Assembly (NCBI GenBank): GCA_028279375.1
Contig: JANQNW010000001.1
Location: 62,001-126,000, forward strand
Origin: Phycisphaerales bacterium
GTDB taxonomy: Bacteria; Planctomycetota; Phycisphaerae; Phycisphaerales; UBA1924
Length of the DNA stretch: 64,000 bases
Direction of reading: 5' to 3'
The position numbers and the translations under genes were made by a program. Positions 18,258 through 26,484 of the stretch are shown here, in pieces. Under the pieces are notes generated by a model. The model was given only the letters and a program-made list of their open reading frames with translations, did no database searches and was not told the origin of the DNA. Position 1 is the stretch's first letter. Each line of letters opens with the position of its first letter.

Positions 18258-20696
18258 ATGCCTTCCCGTTTTCACAGTCGCATTCTCCGCCACGTCGCGC
18301 ACGAGAACTACCGCCCGGCCGTCATTCCGCAGATGGCGCAGGAACTCGGCGTCGAGGATGCGGATCTCGACGCCTTCGCCACCGCGATCGATCAACTCGC
18401 AGACGAAGGCAAGATCCTCATCAACGACTCGTCGCGCATCGAACTGCCGCCCTTTGGCAACGAGGTGATCGGCACGTTCCGCGGCAACGCGCGTGGCTTT
18501 GGGTTCGTCGTGCCGCGCGATCTGCGCCTCCAGGGCGATCTCTACATCGGACGCGACGACACGCTCAACGCGCTTACCGGCGACATCGTGCGCGCAGCGG
18601 TGCGCAAGCGTCCGCGCCGCCCTGGCATGAAGCCCGGCGAGGAGTACTCCGGCGCTGTCGTCGAGATCCTCGAGCGCAAGCGATCGGCGTTCACCGGTGA
18701 ACTCGAGCAGCGCGGCAAGCAGTGGATCGTCCGTCCCGACGGCGGCACGCTCACCGCGCCCGTCATCATCCGCGATGTCACCAACGCCCACGTCGGCGAC
18801 AAAGTCGTCTTCGAACTCCGCGAGTATCCCGAAGGCGACATGCTCGGCGAGGGGATCATCACGAAGGTGCTCGGCAAGGCAGGCGAGCCCGATGTCGAGA
18901 CGCAGGCCGTCATCGATACGTACAACCTGCCCGATGACTTCCCGGAAGAGTGCATCGAACAAACGCGCGAAGTCACGCAGACGTACGACGAGGAGATCGA
19001 GCAGATTGAGAAGGAAGGCGTTCCTGAGGATCGCCTCGACCTGCGCGACACTTTCATCTTCACGATCGATCCGCCCGACGCGAAGGACTACGACGACGCG
19101 ATCAGCCTCGAGCGCACCGACAACGGCTGGAAACTGGGCGTGCACATCGCCGACGTCTCGCATTTCATCCCGCGCGGCTCGGCGCTCGACGTTGAAGCGC
19201 GCGAGCGCGGCAACTCCGTCTATCTCCCGCGCCTCGTCATTCCCATGCTGCCCGAACTGCTCTCCAACGGCATCTGCTCGCTGCAGGAAGGCGTGCCGCG
19301 CTACTGCAAATCCGCGTTCATCGAGTTCGACGACCAGGGACGCGTGCTCGGCCAGGGATTCGCCTCCACGCTCATCCACTCCGCCAAGCGCCTGACCTAT
19401 CTCGAAGCGCAAGCACTCATCGACGGCGACATCAAGGAAGCGCGCAAGCACGCGAAGACCGACCCTGTCTACACCGAAGAACTCACCGACACGCTGCGCG
19501 GTCTGAACACACTCGCGCAGCGCATCCGCGAGCGCCGGCGTAAGGACGGCATGATTCATCTCGACCTGCCTGACGTCGAACTCATCTTCGATGAAAAGGG
19601 CAACGTCATCGACGCCGAGCCGGAAGATGACGCCTTCACGCACACGATCATCGAGATGTTCATGGTCGAGGCGAATGAGTCGCTTGCGAGGCTCTTCGAA
19701 GAGCTCAGCGTGCCGCTGCTGCGCCGCGTGCACGCCGACCCGGTGCCCGGCGGCTTCGACGATCTGCGCTCCTTCGTGCGCGTCGCGGGATACAACATCC
19801 CCAAGGCGCCGACGCGCGAGGATCTTCAGACCTTGCTCGACGCGACCGCAGGCACGGCCGCGGCGCCGGCGGTCCACTTCGCCGTGCTGCGCACACTCAC
19901 CAAGGCCGAGTACTCACCGGCGCTGATCGGGCACTTTGCGCTCGCAAGCGAAGCGTACGCCCACTTCACGAGCCCGATTCGTCGCTATCCCGATCTCACG
20001 GTGCACCGCGCGCTCGCCGAGTACCTCGCGCAAACAAAGAACGGCCAGGAGCGTCCGAAGGGATCGAAGGAGAAGAGAGCGCTCGGCCGACTGCTCCGCT
20101 CCGCGTCCGACTGCCTCGAGGAGCAGGAGCTCTACGAGATCGGCAAGAAGTGTTCGATGACGGAGCAGAACGCCGCGGACGCCGAGCGCGAGCTCCGCAA
20201 CCTGCTCGTCATGGCGCTGCTCGCCGACAAGATCGGCGAGGAGTTCGACGGCGTCGTCACCGGCGTCATGAAGAACGGCGTCTTCGTCCAGATCCAGAAG
20301 TACCTCGTGGAAGGACTCATCCGCACCGAGGATCTTCCCGTCGACGGCAAGTGGAGCGGGCGCTGGCAGATGGATCAGCGCTCCGGCGCGCTCGTGCACT
20401 CAGGCACCGGGCGCAGCTTCCGCATGGGCGATCGCGTGAAGGTCATGGTCAGCCAGGTGGACCTCCCGCGCCGCCAGATGGAGCTGCTCATCCCGGCAGA
20501 CGAAGCCGCCAAGCGCGAAGGCGCCGGCAAGGCCCTCAAACTTGGCCAGGGCGGCGGCGGCCTTGGCTCAGCACAAGGCGCCGGCTTCGACAAGATCCGC
20601 ACGGGATCACAGAAGCGCAGCCAGCGCAGCAAGAGCCGCGACCGGCGCAAGTCAGATCACCGCCAGGATCGCAAGAACAAAGGCAAGAGGCAGTAG
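18258..20696 (+). CDS. rnr: Ribonuclease R (RNB-family 3'-5' exoribonuclease)
   Basis: This 812-residue enzyme degrades structured RNA processively from the 3' end. The order is an N-terminal winged helix (about 1-65), cold-shock OB domains (about 66-240), and the RNB catalytic domain with active-site acidic cluster Asp271, Asp277, Asp279 and Asp280 in IDPPDAKDYDDA. An S1 domain (about 675-755) and a Gly/Lys/Arg-rich basic tail typical of RNase R follow. The ATG at 18258 follows a short 5' region after the rpoD terminator, so it is a separate transcription unit. It converges with the minus-strand gene ending at 20757. Confidence 0.95.
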   Translation: MPSRFHSRILRHVAHENYRPAVIPQMAQELGVEDADLDAFATAIDQLADEGKILINDSSRIELPPFGNEVIGTFRGNARGFGFVVPRDLRLQGDLYIGRDDTLNALTGDIVRAAVRKRPRRPGMKPGEEYSGAVVEILERKRSAFTGELEQRGKQWIVRPDGGTLTAPVIIRDVTNAHVGDKVVFELREYPEGDMLGEGIITKVLGKAGEPDVETQAVIDTYNLPDDFPEECIEQTREVTQTYDEEIEQIEKEGVPEDRLDLRDTFIFTIDPPDAKDYDDAISLERTDNGWKLGVHIADVSHFIPRGSALDVEARERGNSVYLPRLVIPMLPELLSNGICSLQEGVPRYCKSAFIEFDDQGRVLGQGFASTLIHSAKRLTYLEAQALIDGDIKEARKHAKTDPVYTEELTDTLRGLNTLAQRIRERRRKDGMIHLDLPDVELIFDEKGNVIDAEPEDDAFTHTIIEMFMVEANESLARLFEELSVPLLRRVHADPVPGGFDDLRSFVRVAGYNIPKAPTREDLQTLLDATAGTAAAPAVHFAVLRTLTKAEYSPALIGHFALASEAYAHFTSPIRRYPDLTVHRALAEYLAQTKNGQERPKGSKEKRALGRLLRSASDCLEEQELYEIGKKCSMTEQNAADAERELRNLLVMALLADKIGEEFDGVVTGVMKNGVFVQIQKYLVEGLIRTEDLPVDGKWSGRWQMDQRSGALVHSGTGRSFRMGDRVKVMVSQVDLPRRQMELLIPADEAAKREGAGKALKLGQGGGGLGSAQGAGFDKIRTGSQKRSQRSKSRDRRKSDHRQDRKNKGKRQ

Positions 20697-20756
20697 CGGC
20701 CAGTGAGGGGCAAGCGCACCGGTAAACGCAGATCCACCTGATCCGCATTCGGCGCG

Positions 20757-21683
20757 TCAGGATCGACGGCGCATTGAAGTAAGCACCGTCAGGCCGCAGA
20801 GCGTCAAAGCCGCACCTGGCGCCGGAATCGTCGTTTCCGAGAACATATGGAACTGACCATCTGTCAGGAATACCTGGCTATCCGTCCGAATCGAGCCGCC
20901 GAAATTAGCGCGTGAGTAGATCACATCGCCGTTTCCGAGCTCTGCGACGCCCCACACTCCATATATGTTTGATCGACCGAGCGGGGTCCCATCCGGTTGC
21001 CACTCATAGACGCCAGTCGGCGTTGACACACCAGCGCCAAGAAGATTCCCGTTCGACGCGCGCGACGCGAGTTGCGCGAGCCCGTCGAAGTCGCTTGCGC
21101 CGTCAGATTCGGCGAAATTCCCAAGATAAGTTCCGTCGAGCGCATATCGCCGGATCGCGTTCTCGATCAGAGCGTCGTTGCCCCCGGAGTCTGAAACGAG
21201 CAACTCGTTTCCGTAGAGCTCGATGTCCCAGAAGTTGCTCTCATTCTCGAGTGCTGTGACAAGCTGCCCGGTGATCTGCTGGGTGGTGATGTCGATCGTG
21301 ACGATTCCCTCGTGGTAGCTGCTCGAGTTCTGACCCACCGTGACGTAGAGCGTCTCGCCGACCAGTTCCATACCTCGAACATCATCGATCTCGCCGCCTG
21401 CGCCGATGGAGCCGAGGAACGCGCCCTTGCCGTCGAACCTCCAGACGCCGCTTCCTGTCGCGTCGCCCATCCAGATCTCATCACCGACCTGAAGCGCCTC
21501 AACAGGCCGGCGCGGCCCGTTGACATCGTCAGGCGTCCAGTGAAACAGCGCGGAGTTCACGACGTGTCCATCGAACGCATCGATAATCACAACACGGCTG
21601 TTCGTCGGATCCGGCGTCATCAGATACTGCCCGTGCGCAACTGACGAAAACACTGCAACGAGAACGCAAGCGCCAACTCGCAT
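20757..21683 (-). CDS. Secreted beta-propeller-like protein with PEP-CTERM-type C-terminus
   Basis: The 308-residue protein has a signal peptide (cleavage likely after A-H-G) and about five repeats of a beta-propeller-like pattern with recurring G-x-x-L-G and W-R/W-Q strands. The C-terminal tail consists of T-I-P-A-P-G, a hydrophobic stretch and MRRRS, the layout of PEP-CTERM/planctomycete exosortase sorting signals. It is probably exported and processed at its C-terminus by an exosortase not in this window. An AGGAGGG ribosome binding site precedes the ATG. The binding target is unknown. Confidence 0.7.
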   Translation of the reverse strand: MRVGACVLVAVFSSVAHGQYLMTPDPTNSRVVIIDAFDGHVVNSALFHWTPDDVNGPRRPVEALQVGDEIWMGDATGSGVWRFDGKGAFLGSIGAGGEIDDVRGMELVGETLYVTVGQNSSSYHEGIVTIDITTQQITGQLVTALENESNFWDIELYGNELLVSDSGGNDALIENAIRRYALDGTYLGNFAESDGASDFDGLAQLASRASNGNLLGAGVSTPTGVYEWQPDGTPLGRSNIYGVWGVAELGNGDVIYSRANFGGSIRTDSQVFLTDGQFHMFSETTIPAPGAALTLCGLTVLTSMRRRS

Positions 21684-21897
21684 CGCAATCCCTCCTGGTC
21701 CGCGGCCTCCACCCGGGCCGCGGGAAGACGTGTCTGTACGAGAGTACCTCGCGATTGCTCACGAACCAAGGAATTTCGGAGCACGTCAATTTTGACTCAG
21801 CGCGGGTATCACCCTCGAGAGGGCGCAACCGGAACATTGCGAAGGCGCCACTGCTTCGACACCTTCATCCGCGCATCTTCTGGTCGACAGGCCCGTC

Positions 21898-22641
21898 CTA
21901 CCTCCGTGGCCGGAAACCGAGTATCGCGCCCGCCTGCAAGGCAAATCGGTTCATGCTGTTTAAGAACTCTGGATCAACGCGCGCATCTATCGGCGAGTAC
22001 TTGAGCATCAGCAACCTCCGATCAATTGTCCAGTTCTTGGCCTCGGCGCTGTGACCAAGGAAGTCAACGCGAAGCGGATTCCCGCGTTCGGAGTAGCGAA
22101 CATGATGCAACTCGTGAAGAAGTGTCACTGCATCAAGGAGGAGCTTGAACCGAGCCTCCTCTCTGGAATCGAATGAGTTGAGATCGTGACGCCGCATCAG
22201 AATGCGGTGTTCGGCGACCGGACCGTCCTCGAAGAGCCATTCGCCCTCGTCATCGAGTTCGAGAGCCACACCCATCTCGCCGCCACTCGCCGGCTCACGA
22301 GTGATCGCCGTGTATCGAGCGCCAAGTGACGATCCGTGTTGATGAGGCTCGACCACGATTCGGGCGCCGCGTCCTTGCACCCCACCGAGGCTGCGGAGAA
22401 TCCGGGCGCCCTCAGCAGTGCTCAGGAGCAGCGCCGCAACACGGATGATCCACTGACGAGTCTCGGCGTCTGCATGGGAGACGTCCAGCAGCACAGTCGG
22501 CGCAAGCGGCCAGTTCACATCCGGAGCCTGGAATCGGCGACGAGGCGGAGCCCCTGGCTCCCGATTCGAGTTCGGATCCAGCATGTCCACCTTCGCGAGC
22601 TGCACCATCGGCTCGGTCGTCGACGCAAATCGACTCGTCAT
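21898..22641 (-). CDS. Putative HExxH zinc metallopeptidase (effector-like zincin)
   Basis: This 247-residue protein contains HELHH at residues 176-180: His176 and His180 as likely zinc ligands and Glu177 as the catalytic base. Glu200, 20 residues downstream in H-S-A-E-A-K-N-W-T, could be the third ligand, as in gluzincins. The preceding part, with LLLSTAEGARILRSL and then a basic strand, loosely resembles the M91/NleD-type effector peptidase fold. No signal peptide is present. Its ATG overlaps the stop of the 879-residue upstream gene by 4 nt, so the two are translationally coupled and probably act together. Family assignment is by motif only. Confidence 0.55.
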   Translation of the reverse strand: MTSRFASTTEPMVQLAKVDMLDPNSNREPGAPPRRRFQAPDVNWPLAPTVLLDVSHADAETRQWIIRVAALLLSTAEGARILRSLGGVQGRGARIVVEPHQHGSSLGARYTAITREPASGGEMGVALELDDEGEWLFEDGPVAEHRILMRRHDLNSFDSREEARFKLLLDAVTLLHELHHVRYSERGNPLRVDFLGHSAEAKNWTIDRRLLMLKYSPIDARVDPEFLNSMNRFALQAGAILGFRPRR

Positions 22642-25277
22642 CCGCCACCTCCAGTCGATCTCTCCTGCAGGTGAACGTTGAGAGCGCCGGGCGACTCGCC
22701 CGGAGTCGGATCCGAGAGATCATTCGCGGCAATCCGGGCGCGCATGCGCTCCGCCTCCACCGCAACCTGCTCTCCGTGCGATTGCGCCTCCTCGAGCTCC
22801 AGCGCCTTGGCGTGCAGGTCGAGCGTCCGGTGCGTCTGAATGAAGGCGTCAGCGCCGTTGCAGCGACCGATCGCGGGCTCGGCGATCACGCCCGGCGTTG
22901 GCAGCGTCAGATGCTCCGTGCTTACCACGAGCTTCGATCGAGCCTCCTCGATCTCGCCCTTCGTAGCCTTGTCACTGAGCAGCGCCGGCGGATTCCCAAG
23001 AAGATCGCTCCGCACCTTCTTCCATTCCTCCTCGGCGTCGTCATCAAGCAGCGAGTAATCCGCAACGCGCATCGCGGCGCGGCCCTCGATATATCCCTCG
23101 AAGTTCAAGTCCACCAGACCCTCTTCAACCTCAAGACTGCGCAGATGGCCCCGGATCCGATCCGGCGTCCATTTCGACCAGATCGCCTGCATGTAGAAGA
23201 AGAAGTTCTCCGCGATGTGCGAGCGAAGGCGCTCGAACTCGACCTCGCAGGCCGCGACCGCCTCGCGCTCGCGCCGTTCCGCCTGTGCGCGCTGCTGCGC
23301 CGCCAGCGCGGCCGCCTCATTCGGCGCAGCCGGTGGCGAGAGCGGAATCGGCTCCCCGACACTCTCGTATCGCCGACTCATCTTCCGCATACTCGCCTCG
23401 ATGCCGTGCCCATCGGCGATGAGATCGACGCCCAACGCCTCCAGCACAAGGACGAGAGCAACGAGTGGACCGATGACAAGGGCGCCGAGCGGTGGGAATC
23501 CTCCCACGCCGAGCGCAATCGGACCAAGCGTGATCGCCCACGTCGCAGTCTCCACCAACCCGAGTTCCCATGCCAGATCGCCCACGCGCTCGTGGAAGCC
23601 AGCCATCGCCTCGAGAACCTGCTCCTCCGATGCGCTCATCACGGCGTTCGAATCAGGAAACAGAGCGCTCAGGTCCTCGAGCGCCGCGAGCAGGGTTGGA
23701 GACACGATCCCGACCAGCGCAATGTAGACGCTGTCACCGATCGAAAACTGCGCCTGGATCTGCCCCATGCGAATCGGCTGTGACGAAGCGCCCTCCGCTG
23801 ACTCGCTCGCTGCGAGCGGCTGGCCCAGCGACCGAATCGCACTCCGCAGATCCGACCGCGCGTCTCTCGTTGCTGAAATCACATCGTCAAGCGACTTGAT
23901 CTTGTTCGCGGCATACGCGCTGCGCACGTCCTCGAATCCTTCAACGGAGCCGACCGGCGAAAACACCCCCGGCGCCGGTGTGTAGATGCCGCCGCCCGCG
24001 ATGGAGACCGGCCCCGATGCGCCCGGTGTGGCGGCGAAGACAACGCCTTGAATCTCCGCGAACTTCTGAAGCACACGAGTGATCGACTCGCGAAGTTTCT
24101 GCATTCGGCGCTCATGGAAGTGCTCAGCCTCGTCATCAGTCGGTTCCTCGACCGGCGCGCTGGCGAGCATGCGCCGTCGCGTCTCCAGCTTCTTCGCCGC
24201 CTCGAATCCCGCCAGGAAGACGTCGCACGGCACGAGCCCCCGCAGCACGCACTCGTGTCGCAGCACCCACTCGTACGTCACATCCTCAGTCGGCAACGGC
24301 ACGAGCAGATACAGGTCAACCGCCGACGGACGCGTCGTGACCTCATACTGCTCCGCGACCTCGTAGTAGTCGTACATGAGCGTGTTCGCTTTGTTCGGAT
24401 TCGACAGTGTCTCCGTCGACTTCGACTCAAAGCCGAACTCGCGCGAGTGCTCTACCTTCGTCGTGCGCGACTCCTTGAGCGACTCGGCCGCTTTACGCGT
24501 CGTCCGCGAGAGGAACTCCGTGCTCTTCTCAGCCTCGCGCTTTACATCGGATGAGAACGAACCCGTGATGCCAAGCTTGCCGCCGAGCGTGACCGGCAGC
24601 GATCCCGTCGGAATGGAGACTGAGGTAAGCGAGGCGCCTGGCTCGATCGTCGAGTTTGTGTGACGAACGAGGGTCTTCTTCGCGGCGAGCGACCACTTCT
24701 CCTCGCCGGAGACCTCTGTCGAGAGCGACCGCTCGATGGCGTCAAGCGTCTCACTCCTGCTCGTGGAACGATCCCAGGTCTCGATGACGACTTCACGCTG
24801 ACCATCGAGCCCCAGCGGAACGCTCTTGAGATAGCGACCTCGCACGAGACCGGTGCGCGTCCACTTCTGTTCATAGAGAACGCCTGCTGCCCACGATGGG
24901 TTCTCGAGCGCTTCTCCGACCTCGTGCCATCCCTGAATGAATCGCGCCGCTTCCAGGATCGCGTTGTGGCTCGCGAGGGACGGAGCGGTGCGCGCGTAGA
25001 TCAATCCTGTTGACTCGGGGCGCTTCGTTTCGCCCTTCCTCACCTTCGAGGCGTCCGCGATCTCCTTCGCGCGCCGGATCATGAGTCCCGGGTGCACCGC
25101 GCACCGTCGCTTTCCCTTCTTGTCGCGCGCGAGAAGAAACTGTCTGAAATAAGTCGATTCTGACGCGTCGCCCGTCTTCGTGACGCCGCACGCGTTCCCG
25201 TGATGTGCACTCAGATCAATCGGGGTCGCCCATGCTTCGAGCATGGTGACACCGCCGGCGTCGTGGCCATTGTCCAT
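22638..25277 (-). CDS. Unrecognised 879-residue protein with central hydrophobic region, partner of putative zincin
   Basis: No known family was recognised. Visible regions: a mixed N-terminus with several Cys/His (1-160); a long Ser/Thr/Lys/Glu-rich amphipathic stretch (about 190-290) leading to SNPNKANTLMYDYYEV; a helical region (about 360-480); two or three hydrophobic segments (about 515-530 and 577-620) that could cross a membrane; and an Ala/Glu/Arg-rich coiled-coil region (about 650-690). The C-terminal tail ends in GGGG. There is no signal peptide. The ATG at 25277 has GGGTGAG upstream; Met12 is an alternative. The size, amphipathic and hydrophobic layout, and a coupled zincin suggest a delivery or toxin-like protein, but this is a guess. 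Confidence 0.6.
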   Translation of the reverse strand: MDNGHDAGGVTMLEAWATPIDLSAHHGNACGVTKTGDASESTYFRQFLLARDKKGKRRCAVHPGLMIRRAKEIADASKVRKGETKRPESTGLIYARTAPSLASHNAILEAARFIQGWHEVGEALENPSWAAGVLYEQKWTRTGLVRGRYLKSVPLGLDGQREVVIETWDRSTSRSETLDAIERSLSTEVSGEEKWSLAAKKTLVRHTNSTIEPGASLTSVSIPTGSLPVTLGGKLGITGSFSSDVKREAEKSTEFLSRTTRKAAESLKESRTTKVEHSREFGFESKSTETLSNPNKANTLMYDYYEVAEQYEVTTRPSAVDLYLLVPLPTEDVTYEWVLRHECVLRGLVPCDVFLAGFEAAKKLETRRRMLASAPVEEPTDDEAEHFHERRMQKLRESITRVLQKFAEIQGVVFAATPGASGPVSIAGGGIYTPAPGVFSPVGSVEGFEDVRSAYAANKIKSLDDVISATRDARSDLRSAIRSLGQPLAASESAEGASSQPIRMGQIQAQFSIGDSVYIALVGIVSPTLLAALEDLSALFPDSNAVMSASEEQVLEAMAGFHERVGDLAWELGLVETATWAITLGPIALGVGGFPPLGALVIGPLVALVLVLEALGVDLIADGHGIEASMRKMSRRYESVGEPIPLSPPAAPNEAAALAAQQRAQAERREREAVAACEVEFERLRSHIAENFFFYMQAIWSKWTPDRIRGHLRSLEVEEGLVDLNFEGYIEGRAAMRVADYSLLDDDAEEEWKKVRSDLLGNPPALLSDKATKGEIEEARSKLVVSTEHLTLPTPGVIAEPAIGRCNGADAFIQTHRTLDLHAKALELEEAQSHGEQVAVEAERMRARIAANDLSDPTPGESPGALNVHLQERSTGGGG

Positions 25278-25372
25278 GGTGTGATCTCACCCTTGAGTTC
25301 AGCGCGCGCTCTCTCAAACCCCAGCGGCTCCCAGACGCGCCGCCCCCGGAGAATCGCAATAGAGCAGATCAC

Positions 25373-26338
25373 TCAGACCCGATCTTCCCCTTGCCAGGGG
25401 AAGTCGTGGGACATCAGAGACTCAACCCCCTGCATCCACCCCACCAACCACTCAAACGCATCAATCAGCCGCGGCCCCGGACGATTGAACATCTGACTCC
25501 CATCCACCAGCGCCACGCGCCCGTTCTTCACCGCCGGCAGATTGCGCCACCACACCTGATCGCGCACGCTTTCGAGTTCCTTCGCCGTCGTTTCGAGATC
25601 GAGCCCGCAGGGGCACACGACGATCCACTCCGGCTGCGACTGCACGAGATCCTCGATCTCGACGCGCACGCTCTTGCCCGCCACGCGCTCTGCGCCCTGC
25701 GCCATCATCCCCGCGCCTCCCTCCTCCGTCGGGTGGGTGGGGTTCAGGGGATGTGAGCCGCCGGCGCGCTCCACCAACTGCGGCGTCCAGTGCCCGCCCA
25801 CGAAGATCGGATCGATCCACTCCATGAAGACGCCCGGCGGCCCCTCTGCGAAACCCGGCACGTGATCAGCCGCCCGCGCCATGCGCTCGCGCAGCTGCAC
25901 CACCTCCCGCTCCGCCTCCTTCTCCAGCCCGACCGCCTCTCCGACCTCCAGGATGTCGTCCAGCACCCCCTCGATCGTGGTGGGGTTCAGGCTCACAATG
26001 CGCGGCGCCGGGTCCATCGCCCCGGCGATTGAGCGCACCGTCTCGAGGTCGATCGAGCACACGTCGCAGAGGTCCTGCGTCAATATCACGTCCGGACGAA
26101 GTTCTGCGAGCAGCCCCGAATCGAGGGTGTACAGCGAACGTCCCTCCGTGTTCGCGGATGCGACCTGCCGGTCCACCTCAGCCGATGAAGTGAATCTGGT
26201 TATCTGACCCGTGAGAACGGGCCGATTGAGTATGGAGGCCGGAAAGTCGCATTCGTGCGAACGTCCGACCAGCAACTCGGAACCGCCGACGAGGCAGAGC
26301 GTCTCAGTGGCGGAAGGTAGAAGACTGATCACGCGCAT
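25373..26338 (-). CDS. BtuF-like cobalamin-binding protein (periplasmic-binding fold)
   Basis: This 321-residue protein begins directly with the R-V-I-S-L-L-P-S-A-T-E motif of the COG0614 cobalamin/iron-siderophore-binding family. It continues with LRPDVILTQDLCDVC and the C-terminal strand VALVDGSQMFNRPGPR. No signal peptide or lipobox is seen, unlike classical BtuF, so it may act in the cytoplasm or use another route. The start at 26338 was chosen because it begins the conserved core; the frame extends 30 codons upstream without family features. No BtuC or BtuD genes are near. Confidence 0.8.
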   Translation of the reverse strand: MRVISLLPSATETLCLVGGSELLVGRSHECDFPASILNRPVLTGQITRFTSSAEVDRQVASANTEGRSLYTLDSGLLAELRPDVILTQDLCDVCSIDLETVRSIAGAMDPAPRIVSLNPTTIEGVLDDILEVGEAVGLEKEAEREVVQLRERMARAADHVPGFAEGPPGVFMEWIDPIFVGGHWTPQLVERAGGSHPLNPTHPTEEGGAGMMAQGAERVAGKSVRVEIEDLVQSQPEWIVVCPCGLDLETTAKELESVRDQVWWRNLPAVKNGRVALVDGSQMFNRPGPRLIDAFEWLVGWMQGVESLMSHDFPWQGEDRV

Positions 26339-26484
26339 GGGTGGGGATCCTAGGGCGTTGCGCGTCGTGCGCCTCAGTAGAGGGCCGCGACGACTCCGCG
26401 CCGGGACCACCCGGGAGCCGACAAGCATTGCAGCCCATCAATAAAGAGACGGCGTTCGATCGCGCCAAGTACGCTCCTCAGCAC

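Noticed and set aside
18141-19877. 578-codon minus-strand frame opposite rnr
   Set aside because: The plus strand encodes RNase R with intact catalytic motifs; the antisense product has no recognisable feature or start signal.
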